Part shown: positions 25,796 through 33,889 of the stretch, in pieces
How the letters are laid out: every line of letters starts with the position of its first letter
Numbering within the stretch: the first letter of the stretch is position 1
NCBI GenBank assembly: GCA_041690635.1
Contig: JAWLGZ010000002.1
Location: forward strand, 310,001-374,000
DNA from: JAWLGZ01 sp041690635
GTDB taxonomy: Bacteria > Pseudomonadota > Gammaproteobacteria > Thiohalomonadales > Thiohalomonadaceae
DNA length: 64,000 bases
Direction: 5' to 3'
Program-made: the position numbers and the translations under genes
The notes under the pieces: model-generated
Databases searched by the model: none
Told to the model about the DNA's origin: nothing
The model's input: the letters and a program-made list of their open reading frames with translations, nothing else

Positions 25796-26443
25796 CTAAT
25801 GAACCAGTTTGGCCAGCGTATCGCTGCCGGCACGCACCCGATCCCCGCGGGCGACCGCCACCCGGACGGCCGACGGCAGCAGCAGGCGCACAGCGGATCC
25901 AAGAGGTACGTAGCCGCAGCGCTGTCCCTGCCCCACCCGCTCGCCCGACTGGACGTAGGAGGCGAACCGGCGCATCAGCGGGGCGCGCTCGATAGTGAGA
26001 ACCACGTCGTCCCCTTCGTCGCTCTGCACCCACTGGGCAAAGGCGATTTGCTCCGTATCGGGCAGGTGGGGACGGCGCCGTTCATCGGATCGGGTGGGAT
26101 ACCACTGGCGCATGACCCGCCCTTCTATGGGACTCCGGATGGTGAAAACCCCGGTGGAATTCATGCCGATGCGCAGTTCGATCGACTGCCGCTCCAGCTG
26201 GTCGTCATGGACCTCGCGCACGTCAAGCACGATACCGTCGGCGGGGCTGACAACCGCTAAGGGTGAGGGGGGAATGCTCCGCCGCGGGTCGCGGAACAGG
26301 AACACCACCCCAATGAGGATAAGCACCACAGCCACGGCGTATGGCCAACCAAAGGCCACATAGACCCCCAGTCCGAATGCCGCCAGGGCAAGTACCAACG
26401 GCCGTGCCTCGCGGGCGATCCAGCGATGTTGTCCACCATTCAT
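25796..26443 (-). CDS. psd: Short-form phosphatidylserine decarboxylase
   Basis: Pyruvoyl enzyme of 215 residues, the compact archaetidylserine-decarboxylase-like form. Two N-terminal hydrophobic helices (17-50) are followed by VVSPADGIV with the conserved Asp68. The self-cleavage site is Gly182-Ser183 in YVPLGSAVRLLLP, where Ser183 would become the pyruvoyl group. The next gene in the direction of transcription is pssA, the preceding pathway step, so the two form a phosphatidylethanolamine pair. The MITE-like element begins 13 bp before its start, so its promoter probably lies in or beyond that element. Confidence 0.93.
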   Translation of the reverse strand: MNGGQHRWIAREARPLVLALAAFGLGVYVAFGWPYAVAVVLILIGVVFLFRDPRRSIPPSPLAVVSPADGIVLDVREVHDDQLERQSIELRIGMNSTGVFTIRSPIEGRVMRQWYPTRSDERRRPHLPDTEQIAFAQWVQSDEGDDVVLTIERAPLMRRFASYVQSGERVGQGQRCGYVPLGSAVRLLLPSAVRVAVARGDRVRAGSDTLAKLVH

Positions 26444-26455
26444 GCCTGTGAGCCT

Positions 26456-26694
26456 AGTACTCTTGCACAGTGATTTTGACGGTTGCGGCTGGCCGCAAGG
26501 CGCACCTCATAGGCAATGGCGCGCCCTGGCAAGAGGTGCAACACCGCGGACGGCCGCTTCCCGGCCCCACTCGAAGGGAGCCACCCAGAAGCCCCCACTC
26601 CTGCGTTGCACTGCTTGGAAAGGATACGGCCATTTCCTGCGCAGCGCGCCTTGTCCTGGCTCTGAAATCGTCAAAATCACTGTGCAAGAGTACT
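26456..26694. mobile_element. MITE-like element with perfect 26-bp terminal inverted repeats
   Basis: The left terminus 26456-26481 (starting AGTACTCTTGCACAG) and the right terminus 26669-26694 (ending CTGTGCAAGAGTACT) are perfect 26-bp inverted repeats. Together they bound a 239-bp element with no transposase. It fills most of the 357-bp psd/ilvC gap (26444-26800), which otherwise holds only the ilvC terminator. No convincing target-site duplication is visible next to the termini; the outer GTAC tetramer is itself palindromic. Frames that read through the termini exist on both strands but look fortuitous. A non-autonomous transposable element is the best explanation. Confidence 0.75.
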
Positions 26695-26748
26695 CGTCCG
26701 GCACCACGGTTTTCAGAAGAGCGGCCGCTCATAAACGTTGTTTATCAA

Positions 26749-26780
26749 CAAAAAACGGCCGGGGAAATGCCCCGGCCGTT
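26749..26780 (-). terminator. Intrinsic terminator of ilvC
   Basis: A 10-bp GC stem (26755-26764 with 26770-26779) has a 5-base loop. Read on the minus strand it is followed by TTTTTTGTTG. It lies about 20 bp beyond the ilvC stop and separates the ilv operon from the MITE-like element and psd. Confidence 0.9.
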
Positions 26781-26800
26781 CGTGATCAACCGATGTTAAA

Positions 26801-27820
26801 TCAGTTCTTGCTCTTGTCCACCAACTGGTTGGCGGTGATCCAGGGCATCATGGAGCGCAATTTGCCGCCGACCACCTCGATTTCGTGGGCAGCGTTGTTA
26901 CGACGCCAGGCGGTCATCTCGGGGTAGTTGCTCATCCCCTCGAGGATGAAGCGCTTGGCGTAGGAGCCGTTCTGGATGTTCTCCAGCGCCTCCTTCATGG
27001 CCCAGCGGCTCTCCTCGTTGATCACCTTCGGGCCGGTGACGTACTCGCCGTACTCCGCGTTGTTGGAGATGGAGTAGTTCATGTTGGCGATGCCGCCCTC
27101 GTACATCAGGTCGACAATCAGCTTCAGCTCGTGCAGGCACTCGAAGTAGGCCATCTCGGGGGCATAGCCCGCCTCCACCAGGGTCTCGAAGCCGGCCTTC
27201 ACCAGCTCGACCGCACCGCCGCAAAGGACCGCCTGCTCGCCGAACAGGTCGGTCTCGGTCTCGTCCTTGAAGGTGGTCTCGATGATGCCGGTGCGACCGC
27301 CGCCGACACCGGCGGCGTAGGAGAGCGCAACCTGCTTGGCCTTGCCCGAGGCGTCCTGGAACACCGCGATGAGGTCGGGGATACCGCCGCCCTTGACGAA
27401 CTCCGAGCGCACGGTGTGGCCGGGAGCCTTGGGGGCGATCATGATCACGTCCAGGTCGGAGCGCGGCACCACCTGGTTGTAATGGATGGAGAAGCCGTGG
27501 GCGAAGGCGAGCACCGCGCCCTGCTTGATGTTGGGCTCGATCTCGTTCTTATAGAGCTGGGACTGGAACTCATCCGGGGTGAGGATCATTACCAGATCGG
27601 CGCTCTTGACCGCCTCAGGCACGCTCTTGACCGTGAGGCCGGCAGCCTCGGCTTTCGCGGCGGAGCTGGAACCGGGGCGCAGGGCGACGGTGACATCGAC
27701 ACCGGAGTCCTTGAGGTTGTTGGCGTGGGCGTGGCCCTGCGAGCCGTAGCCGACGATGGTCACCTTCATCCCCTGGATGATGGAGAGGTCGCAATCTTTG
27801 TCGTAGTACATGTTCAGCAT
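26801..27820 (-). CDS. ilvC: Ketol-acid reductoisomerase, class I
   Basis: NADPH-dependent, Mg-dependent enzyme of 339 residues in valine/isoleucine synthesis. The Rossmann motif is VGYGSQGHAHANNL near the N-terminus. Metal-binding residues lie in ETDLFGEQAVLCGG and YFECLHELKLIVDL, and the knotted C-terminal domain ends MMPWITANQLVDKSKN. The start MLNMYYDKDCDL at 27820 follows AAGGACAAGAACG; a longer frame from 27883 is discarded. It is third in ilvB-ilvH-ilvC, separated from ilvH by a 99-bp gap holding a heptamer hairpin. Confidence 0.97.
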   Translation of the reverse strand: MLNMYYDKDCDLSIIQGMKVTIVGYGSQGHAHANNLKDSGVDVTVALRPGSSSAAKAEAAGLTVKSVPEAVKSADLVMILTPDEFQSQLYKNEIEPNIKQGAVLAFAHGFSIHYNQVVPRSDLDVIMIAPKAPGHTVRSEFVKGGGIPDLIAVFQDASGKAKQVALSYAAGVGGGRTGIIETTFKDETETDLFGEQAVLCGGAVELVKAGFETLVEAGYAPEMAYFECLHELKLIVDLMYEGGIANMNYSISNNAEYGEYVTGPKVINEESRWAMKEALENIQNGSYAKRFILEGMSNYPEMTAWRRNNAAHEIEVVGGKLRSMMPWITANQLVDKSKN

Positions 27821-27847
27821 CGTTCTTGTCCTTAAATTGGAAAATTT

Positions 27848-27914
27848 ACAAGTGGCAACGGACAAGTAGCAATAAAGTCGCACACGTGCGACTTGTCACT
27901 TGCCACCTGTCACT
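27848..27914. repeat. Heptamer-arm hairpin (GCAAGTG type) between ilvH and ilvC
   Basis: The left arm (27848-27872) has CAAGTGG/CAAGTAG units and the right arm (27892-27914) has CACTTGC/CACTTGT-like complements. A central 9-bp stem AAGTCGCAC / GTGCGACTT (27875-27894) has a 2-base loop. It lies inside the ilvBHC transcription unit. The heptamer is the same as at 53482-53599. Confidence 0.75.
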
Positions 27915-27919
27915 GAAGT

Positions 27920-28414
27920 TCAAACGTGCAGGCTCTTCTCGCCTCGCGAGATGCCGGAGATGCCGGAACGGACCGTCTCCAGAATGGAGCAGCCGCCGAG
28001 CGCCTGGATGAAGGCGTCGAGCTTGCCGGCGCTGCCGGTCATCTCCAGCGTGTAGGTACGGTCCGTCACGTCGATGATGCGGCCCCGGAAGATGTCCACC
28101 AGCCGCTTGATCTCCTCGCGCTGCTCGCCGGCCTCCGCACGCACCTTCATCAGCATCATCTCCCGCTCGATGTGCGGCCCCTCGGTCAGGTCCATCAGCT
28201 TGACCACATCCACCAGTTTGTTCAACTGCTTGGTGATCTGCTCGATGATCTCGTCCGAGCCGCGGGTGACCAGGGTCATACGCGACAGGGAGGCATCCTC
28301 GGTCGGGGCGACGGTGAGTGACTCGATGTTGTACCCGCGGGCGGAAAAGAGTCCGGCGACCCGGGAGAGGGCGCCCGCTTCGTTCTCCATCAGGATTGAA
28401 ATGATATGTCTCAT
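27920..28414 (-). CDS. ilvH: Acetolactate synthase small (regulatory) subunit
   Basis: Regulatory subunit of 164 residues with the N-terminal ACT domain MRHIISILMENEAGALSRV and a C-terminal domain containing EEIKRLVDIFRGRIIDV. It binds valine and controls the catalytic subunit. Its ATG overlaps the stop of ilvB (ATGA), so the two chains are translated in coupled fashion. Confidence 0.97.
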   Translation of the reverse strand: MRHIISILMENEAGALSRVAGLFSARGYNIESLTVAPTEDASLSRMTLVTRGSDEIIEQITKQLNKLVDVVKLMDLTEGPHIEREMMLMKVRAEAGEQREEIKRLVDIFRGRIIDVTDRTYTLEMTGSAGKLDAFIQALGGCSILETVRSGISGISRGEKSLHV

Positions 28415-30105
28415 ACCAGGATCATCTCTTCAAGCCCCGCGCCGGCGGGCACCATCGGGTAGACATTCTCGGTCTGGTCGGTGAGGAAGTTCATGAAGAC
28501 GAACCGCTTCTTCAGCTTGAACGCCTCCTTGAGTGCCCCCTCGACGTCCTTCGGATCGGTGATCTGCATGCCCACGTGCCCGTAGGCCTCGGCCAGTTTC
28601 ACGAAGTCCGGCAGCGACTCCATATAGGAGTTGGAGTAGCGCTTCTCGTAGAAGAACTCCTGCCACTGGCGAACCATGCCCAGGAAACGGTTGTTGAGGC
28701 AGATCACCTTGATCGGCAGGTTGTACTGCAGGCAGGTGGAGAGCTCCTGGATGTTCATCTGAATGGAGCCCTCGCCGGTGACACAGGCGACCGTCGCCTT
28801 GGGATGGGCGAACTGCACCCCCATTGCCGCCGGCATGCCGAAGCCCATCGTGCCGAGCCCGCCGGAGTTGATCCAGCGGCGCGGCTTGTCGAACTTGTAG
28901 AACTGGGCGGTCCACATCTGGTGCTGGCCGACATCCGAGGTGACGAACGCGTCGCCCTTGGTGACCTGATAGAGCTTCTCCAGCACGTACTGGGGCTTGA
29001 TCACCTCGCTGGACTGCCCGTACTTCAGGCACTCCTTGGCGCGCCATGCCTCGATCTGCTTCCACCACTGGGCGAGCGCACCGCCATCCGGCGCCTGGCC
29101 CGACTCCTTGATCAGCCGGGTCATGTCACGCAGGACGTTGTCCACGCTGCCGACGATGGGTACGTCCACCTTCACGTTCTTGGAGATGGAGGCCGGGTCG
29201 ATGTCGATATGGATGATCTGGGCACGGGGCGCAAACTTCTGAATGTTGCCGGTCACCCGGTCATCGAAGCGGGCGCCGATGGCAATCAGCAGGTCGCTGT
29301 GGGAGACCGCCATGTTCGCCTCGTAGGTGCCGTGCATGCCGAGCATACCGAGGAACTGCTTGTCGGTCGCCGGATAACCGCCCAGCCCCATCGAGGTGTT
29401 GGTGACCGGAAAGCCGAGCAGACGGGCGAAGTCGGTCAGTTGCTTGGCAGCATCGTTCAGGATGACGCCGCCGCCGCTGTAGATGATCGGCCGCTTGGCG
29501 CCAAGCATCAGGTTGACCGCCCGCTTGATCTGGCCGGTATGTCCCTTCACCACCGGATTGTAGGAGCGGATGGCGACCTTCTTCGGATAGACGTACTTGG
29601 TGCGGTTGGCGGTCACATCCTTGGGGATGTCCACCACCACAGGACCGGGCCGGCCGGTGGTCGCGATGTAGAACGCCTTCTTCAGCGTGATCGCGAGGTC
29701 GGCCACGTCCTTGACCAGGAAGTTGTGCTTGACGCACGGCCGGGTGATGCCGACCGAATCCACCTCCTGAAAGGCATCGTTACCGATCAGGTCGCTGTGG
29801 ACCTGCCCGGTCAGCACCACCATCGGAATGGAATCCATGTAGGCGGTAGCGATGCCGGTCACCGCGTTGGTGGCACCGGGACCGGAGGTCACCAGCACCA
29901 CGCCGGGTTTGCCGGTCGAACGGGCATAGCCGTCCGCCGCATGGGTGGCCGCCTGCTCGTGGCGCACCAGAATATGTTTCAGGGCCGGCTGTTTGTGCAG
30001 TGCATCATAGATATGCAGGACCGCCCCGCCGGGGTAGCCGAAAACAAACTCGACGCCCTCGTCCTGCAAAAAGCGGACGATGATCTCGGCACCGGTCAGT
30101 TCCAC
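28411..30105 (-). CDS. ilvB: Acetolactate synthase large (catalytic) subunit
   Basis: Thiamine-diphosphate enzyme of 564 residues that joins two pyruvates, or pyruvate and 2-ketobutyrate. The N-terminal GAEIIVRFLQDEGVEFVFGY, the catalytic Glu in VRHEQAATHAADG, and the ThDP-binding GEGSIQMNIQELST ... NN segment are intact. I place the start at the GTG at 30105 because CAGGAGA lies nine bases upstream and the residues before it do not match the family; an in-frame ATG exists at 30141. The gene could equally be called ilvI. I found no branched-chain-rich leader peptide or attenuator upstream. Confidence 0.96.
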   Translation of the reverse strand: MELTGAEIIVRFLQDEGVEFVFGYPGGAVLHIYDALHKQPALKHILVRHEQAATHAADGYARSTGKPGVVLVTSGPGATNAVTGIATAYMDSIPMVVLTGQVHSDLIGNDAFQEVDSVGITRPCVKHNFLVKDVADLAITLKKAFYIATTGRPGPVVVDIPKDVTANRTKYVYPKKVAIRSYNPVVKGHTGQIKRAVNLMLGAKRPIIYSGGGVILNDAAKQLTDFARLLGFPVTNTSMGLGGYPATDKQFLGMLGMHGTYEANMAVSHSDLLIAIGARFDDRVTGNIQKFAPRAQIIHIDIDPASISKNVKVDVPIVGSVDNVLRDMTRLIKESGQAPDGGALAQWWKQIEAWRAKECLKYGQSSEVIKPQYVLEKLYQVTKGDAFVTSDVGQHQMWTAQFYKFDKPRRWINSGGLGTMGFGMPAAMGVQFAHPKATVACVTGEGSIQMNIQELSTCLQYNLPIKVICLNNRFLGMVRQWQEFFYEKRYSNSYMESLPDFVKLAEAYGHVGMQITDPKDVEGALKEAFKLKKRFVFMNFLTDQTENVYPMVPAGAGLEEMILV

Positions 30106-30368
30106 GTTGTGAGTCTCCTGGTAAAGAAGGCCCGTAATCATGGGCCGATTAGAACAGCGGAAAGGCAGACGGGAGAACCTACTGAGATTCGCGCGCGAGG
30201 TCAAGAGCGCGGGTTGCCAAATGCCTGCCGACTCAGCGGGTTGGGCGGGAAACCTTGATCCGCCCCGGCAGCGTTCGGGCGCTCCGCGCCACCGCAGCCT
30301 TTCACCCTTGTGCTGTGCGGGCAAACGCCCATAATAGTTGGCCAAGACTCACACTGGAACCGGTTCGC

Positions 30369-30821
30369 ATGAAACCTATAACGCCACGGCTGGCCGCCCT
30401 GTTCATCCTGCTGCTCGCCACCCAACCCGCCTTGGCGGAGATCTACCGCTGGGTGGACGAACAGGGCAATGTCCAGTTCACCCAGTTCCCGCCGTCGGTT
30501 GGCATCGAAGCCACCACGGTCAACCCGAGGATCGCCCCGGCACCGGAGCGAACCACCCAGGAAACGGGCGAGTTGGCCGAGGAGAGCCCTGTATCGGATG
30601 ACGAGTCGAAGGGCTCGTTTCCCCAGCCCGACCCGAAAACCGACCGGGAGCGCGCCGAGCTGGAGCAGAGGAACTGCGCGGCGGCGAAAAAGAATTTCGC
30701 AACCTACCAGCATGCCCGGCGCGTACGACTACCGGACGGCACCGTTGAGGTCATGGATGACGAGCTGCGCCGCAAGAAGCAGGCGGAGGCACAGGAACAG
30801 ATCGAAAAGTATTGCCGCTGA
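30369..30821 (+). CDS. DUF4124 domain-containing exported protein
   Basis: Exported protein of 150 residues with signal peptide LAALFILLLATQPALA and the DUF4124 signature EIYRWVDEQGNVQFTQFPP right after cleavage. A charged Glu/Lys/Gln-rich tail ends with NCAAAKKNFATYQHA and a helix. The family is common in gammaproteobacteria and has no known function. It is the first of four genes on this strand, 17 bp before the MIF homologue. Confidence 0.85.
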   Translation: MKPITPRLAALFILLLATQPALAEIYRWVDEQGNVQFTQFPPSVGIEATTVNPRIAPAPERTTQETGELAEESPVSDDESKGSFPQPDPKTDRERAELEQRNCAAAKKNFATYQHARRVRLPDGTVEVMDDELRRKKQAEAQEQIEKYCR

Positions 30822-30838
30822 CCGGAGTCGTTTAATTC

Positions 30839-31177
30839 ATGCCCTACCTGCTGATCCGCACCAATGCCGGGGTAGCCGACACGGCCGCTCTAATGCAGGC
30901 CGCCTCGCGCCTGACCGCCGAAGCACTCGGCAAGCCGGAGCGGTATGTGATGGTGTCGGTGGAGGCGTCCCGGCCGCTGCTGTTTGCCGGCAGCGCCGAC
31001 CCGGCGGTCTATATGGAACTCAAGAGCATCGGCCTGCCGGCCGAAAGGACCGCTGATCTCTCGGCTGCGCTCACCGGCCTCGTACACGAAACGCTCGGTG
31101 TCCCCCCGGACCGGGTGTATATCGAATTCGCCGATGCCGCACGCCACCTGTGGGGCTGGAACGGCAGCACGTTTTAA
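30839..31177 (+). CDS. MIF/phenylpyruvate tautomerase-like protein
   Basis: Tautomerase-superfamily protein of 112 residues; trimeric relatives use the N-terminal Pro left after Met removal, and here residue 2 is Pro (MPYLLIRTNAG). LGKPERYVMVSVE, LKSIGL and GVPPDRVYIEFADAA match macrophage migration inhibitory factor homologues. A biological substrate is not known for the bacterial members. Confidence 0.85.
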   Translation: MPYLLIRTNAGVADTAALMQAASRLTAEALGKPERYVMVSVEASRPLLFAGSADPAVYMELKSIGLPAERTADLSAALTGLVHETLGVPPDRVYIEFADAARHLWGWNGSTF

Positions 31178-31184
31178 TCCGATC

Positions 31185-31214
31185 TCCGCCGCCCTGCGGC
31201 GGACCCGTATTTTT
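31185..31214 (+). terminator. Weak terminator-like hairpin before proS
   Basis: A 7-bp stem TCCGCCG / CGGCGGA has a 5-base loop and is followed four bases later by TATTTTT. It lies 8 bp after the MIF gene stop and could separate it from proS. Confidence 0.45.
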
Positions 31215-31233
31215 GTCCAAGGTAAATTAGAGC

Positions 31234-32949
31234 ATGCGCACATCCCGCTACCTGATAGCAACCCTGAAAGAGACCCCCTCCGATGCCGAGGTGGTCAGCC
31301 ACCAACTCCTGCTGCGCGCCGGCATGATCCGCAAACTCGCCGCCGGCCTCTACAACTGGCTTCCGCTCGGTCTGCGTGTACTGCGCAAGGTGGAACGCAT
31401 CGTGCGCGAGGAGATGGACCGCGCCGGTGCCCAGGAAGTGCTGATGCCTGCGGTCCAGCCCGCCGAGCTGTGGGAGGAGTCCGGCCGCTGGGACCAGTTC
31501 GGACCGGAGTTGCTGCGCTTCACCGATCGGCACGATCGCCCCTTCTGCCTCGGTCCCACCCACGAGGAGGTGATCACCGATCTCATTCGCCACGAGATCC
31601 GCAGCTACCGCCAGTTGCCGGCAAACTTCTACCAGATTCAGAGCAAGTTCCGCGATGAGGTCCGGCCCCGTTTCGGCATCATGCGGGCGCGCGAGTTCCT
31701 GATGAAGGATTCCTATTCCTTCCACATGGATGCCGCCTCGCTGGAGGAGACCTACCGGGAGATGTACGCCGCCTACTCTCGAATCTTCGACCGGCTGGGA
31801 CTGGAGTACCGTGCCGTGCTGGCCGATACCGGCGCCATCGGCGGGAACGCCTCCCACGAGTTCCACGTGCTTGCCGAGTCGGGGGAGGATGCCATCGCCT
31901 TCAGCACCGGAGGCAACTATGCCGCCAATGTGGAACTGGCCGAAGCGCTCGCTCCACCGGTCGGCCGCCCCGCACCTGGGCAGGCGATGGAAACGGTGGA
32001 TACGCCAAGGGCCAAAACCATCGCCGAACTGGTGGAGCAGTTCGATCAGCCGATCGAGAAGACCGTCAAAACGCTGGTGGTCCACGCCTCCGAAGAGAGT
32101 GGCGGCGGTCTGGTTGCCCTGTTGGTCCGCGGCGATCACGAGCTGAACTCGGTCAAGGCCGCCAAGCTGCCGGAGGTTGAAGCGCCTCTGTGCATGGCGG
32201 ACGAGGCGGCGATCCGTAGCGCCATCGGCGCCGGCCCCGGCTCCCTGGGTCCGGTCAACCTGCCGATCCCGGTGATTGCCGATCGCACCGTGGCGGAAAT
32301 GGCGGACTTTTCCGCCGGCGCCAACATCGACGGCAAGCACTACTTTGGCATCAACTGGGGCCGTGATGCGGCGGAGCCGAAGGTGGCCGACATCCGCAAC
32401 GTGGTGGAAGGGGATCCGAGCCCGGACGGCCACGGCACCCTCGCCATCAAACGCGGCATCGAGGTGGGCCACATCTTCCAGCTAGGCTGCAAGTACTCGG
32501 AGGCGATGAAGGCCACCGTGCTGGACGAACACGGTCAGAGCGTGGTGATGGCGATGGGGTGCTACGGCATCGGCGTCTCCCGCGTGGTTGCCGCCGCCAT
32601 CGAGCAGAACCATGACGAACGCGGCATCATCTGGCCGGGCCCGATCGCCCCGTTCCAGGTAGCGCTGATCCCGATCAACATGCAGCGTTCCGAACGGCTC
32701 GCCCAGGCGGCGGAAAAGCTCTATCAGGAGCTGCTCGATGCCGGCTTCGAGGTACTGTTCGATGACCGTAAGGAGCGCGCGGGTGTGATGTTTGCCGACA
32801 TGGACCTCATCGGCATCCCCCACCGCCTGGTGCTCGGGGATCGTGGCCTCGACAACGGCATGATCGAGTACAAGGGGCGGCGCGACGCCGAGGCACGCGA
32901 CGTGCCGCTGGCCGGGCTGGTCGAGTTCCTGCGGACTCATATGGGCTGA
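31234..32949 (+). CDS. proS: Prolyl-tRNA synthetase
   Basis: Class II synthetase of 571 residues, the bacterial ProS type carrying the insertion editing domain between motifs 2 and 3 (about residues 225-405). Motif 1 lies near LRKVERIVREEMDRAGAQEV, motif 2 contains FRDEVRPRFGIMRAREFLMKD, and motif 3 contains GCYGIGVSRVVAAAIEQ. The anticodon-binding domain ends LVEFLRTHMG. The gene begins after a terminator-like hairpin and is followed 7 bp later by a lytic transglycosylase gene. Confidence 0.98.
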   Translation: MRTSRYLIATLKETPSDAEVVSHQLLLRAGMIRKLAAGLYNWLPLGLRVLRKVERIVREEMDRAGAQEVLMPAVQPAELWEESGRWDQFGPELLRFTDRHDRPFCLGPTHEEVITDLIRHEIRSYRQLPANFYQIQSKFRDEVRPRFGIMRAREFLMKDSYSFHMDAASLEETYREMYAAYSRIFDRLGLEYRAVLADTGAIGGNASHEFHVLAESGEDAIAFSTGGNYAANVELAEALAPPVGRPAPGQAMETVDTPRAKTIAELVEQFDQPIEKTVKTLVVHASEESGGGLVALLVRGDHELNSVKAAKLPEVEAPLCMADEAAIRSAIGAGPGSLGPVNLPIPVIADRTVAEMADFSAGANIDGKHYFGINWGRDAAEPKVADIRNVVEGDPSPDGHGTLAIKRGIEVGHIFQLGCKYSEAMKATVLDEHGQSVVMAMGCYGIGVSRVVAAAIEQNHDERGIIWPGPIAPFQVALIPINMQRSERLAQAAEKLYQELLDAGFEVLFDDRKERAGVMFADMDLIGIPHRLVLGDRGLDNGMIEYKGRRDAEARDVPLAGLVEFLRTHMG

Positions 32950-32956
32950 GTGACCG

Positions 32957-33517
32957 ATGCGGCGGCTGGCGTTGGTGCTGATTGCGTTTCTGACGTGCAA
33001 GCCGCTGTACGCCGATCTGGAACAGCCCGATCCGGAACTCAAGGCGCGGCTGGTCGCTGCGCTTAGTGAAACCGAAGGCTTTCAGGACCGTTTCGATGCC
33101 GAGGTGTGGCTGACCGATATGTCATTCCGCCTGCAAAGGCGGATGCCGGAGGAGGAGGAGCGGCTGGAATTGCTGAAGCTGATCCATGTTGAGGCGCAAC
33201 GGGTCGATCTGCCGCCGGAGTTGGTACTGGCCGTCATCCAGGTGGAGAGCAACTTCGATCGGTTCGCCATTTCCGAGGCTGGCGCCCGTGGGCTGATGCA
33301 GATCATGCCGTTCTGGAAGGCTGAACTGGGACTGCCCGACGCCAACCTGTTCGACGTCACCACCAACCTGCGCTTCGGCTGCACCATACTCCGCTTCTAC
33401 CTCGACAAGGAGAGGGGCAATCTCAGCCGCGCACTGGCGCGTTACAACGGCAGCCTTGGCCAGTACTGGTATCCGGAACGAGTCTACACGGCCCTGCGCA
33501 CCCGCTGGCACCAGTAG
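32957..33517 (+). CDS. Soluble lytic transglycosylase-like protein
   Basis: Exported SLT-domain protein of 186 residues with signal sequence MRRLALVLIAFLTCKPLYA. The catalytic Glu97 is in VIQVESNFD, followed by the SLT signatures ARGLMQIMPFW and ALARYNGS. It should cleave peptidoglycan glycan strands to 1,6-anhydro products in the periplasm. It is directly downstream of proS, probably co-transcribed, and is followed by the longest heptamer array of the window. Confidence 0.9.
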   Translation: MRRLALVLIAFLTCKPLYADLEQPDPELKARLVAALSETEGFQDRFDAEVWLTDMSFRLQRRMPEEEERLELLKLIHVEAQRVDLPPELVLAVIQVESNFDRFAISEAGARGLMQIMPFWKAELGLPDANLFDVTTNLRFGCTILRFYLDKERGNLSRALARYNGSLGQYWYPERVYTALRTRWHQ

Positions 33518-33519
33518 GG

Positions 33520-33596
33520 GCGTGAAGCGTGAAGCGTGAAGCGTGAAGCGTGAAGCGTGAAGCGTGAAGCGTGAAGCGTGAAGCGTGAAGCGTGAC
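33520..33596. repeat. Tandem heptanucleotide array (GCGTGAA)x10 plus one variant
   Basis: Ten perfect copies of GCGTGAA run head to tail from 33520 to 33589, followed by GCGTGAC. The array starts two bases after the transglycosylase stop codon and lies between convergent genes. No inverse arm is found here, unlike the other arrays. Ten identical units point to recent expansion, and copy number may vary between cells or strains. Confidence 0.97.
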
Positions 33597-33622
33597 TAGG
33601 GTGTTCCTTCCTGTTTTGGACG

Positions 33623-33889
33623 TCAACGGGTGACAAAGTCGCTCGGAGCCGGACCCGGGTCCGGCTCACACTCCACCACCATCACCCGCGCCGCCGGTGG
33701 GCCCTCGCGCAGTACGCGATCGAACTCCCGCAGTTCAGGTTCCCCGCCGCATGCCAGCACCTCGACACGGCCATCCGGCAGGTTTTTCGCATATCCGGAG
33801 ATACCCAGGCTGCGCGCCTCGCGTTGAACAGTGGCGCGATAGAACACGCCCTGTACCCGTCCGGAGACGATGCAGCGCCGGCAACTCAC
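33623..33889 (-). CDS. acyP: Acylphosphatase
   Basis: Small enzyme of 88 residues that hydrolyses carboxyl-phosphate bonds. The phosphate loop GRVQGVFYR with catalytic Arg18 and the KNLPDGRVEV segment with catalytic Asn36 are intact. It is last in a three-gene minus-strand operon and overlaps the adaptor gene by four bases, an unusual partner for an efflux system. Confidence 0.95.
   Translation of the reverse strand: MSCRRCIVSGRVQGVFYRATVQREARSLGISGYAKNLPDGRVEVLACGGEPELREFDRVLREGPPAARVMVVECEPDPGPAPSDFVTR

Noticed and set aside
25796..26443. Psd judged defective for lacking the LGSS/LGST motif
   Set aside because: The short-form family uses a single Gly-Ser cleavage site, which is present at residues 182-183.
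26442..26927. Open frames running through the terminal repeats of the MITE-like element
   Set aside because: They read through both inverted repeats and into the ilvC terminator, have no family signature, and exist on both strands because of the palindromic ends.
30106..30368. Possible attenuator or branched-chain leader peptide upstream of ilvB
   Set aside because: I read the minus strand here and found no short frame rich in Leu/Val/Ile and no terminator with a T-tract.
33520..33596. Possible CRISPR array
   Set aside because: The units are contiguous 7-mers with no spacers and there are no cas genes nearby.
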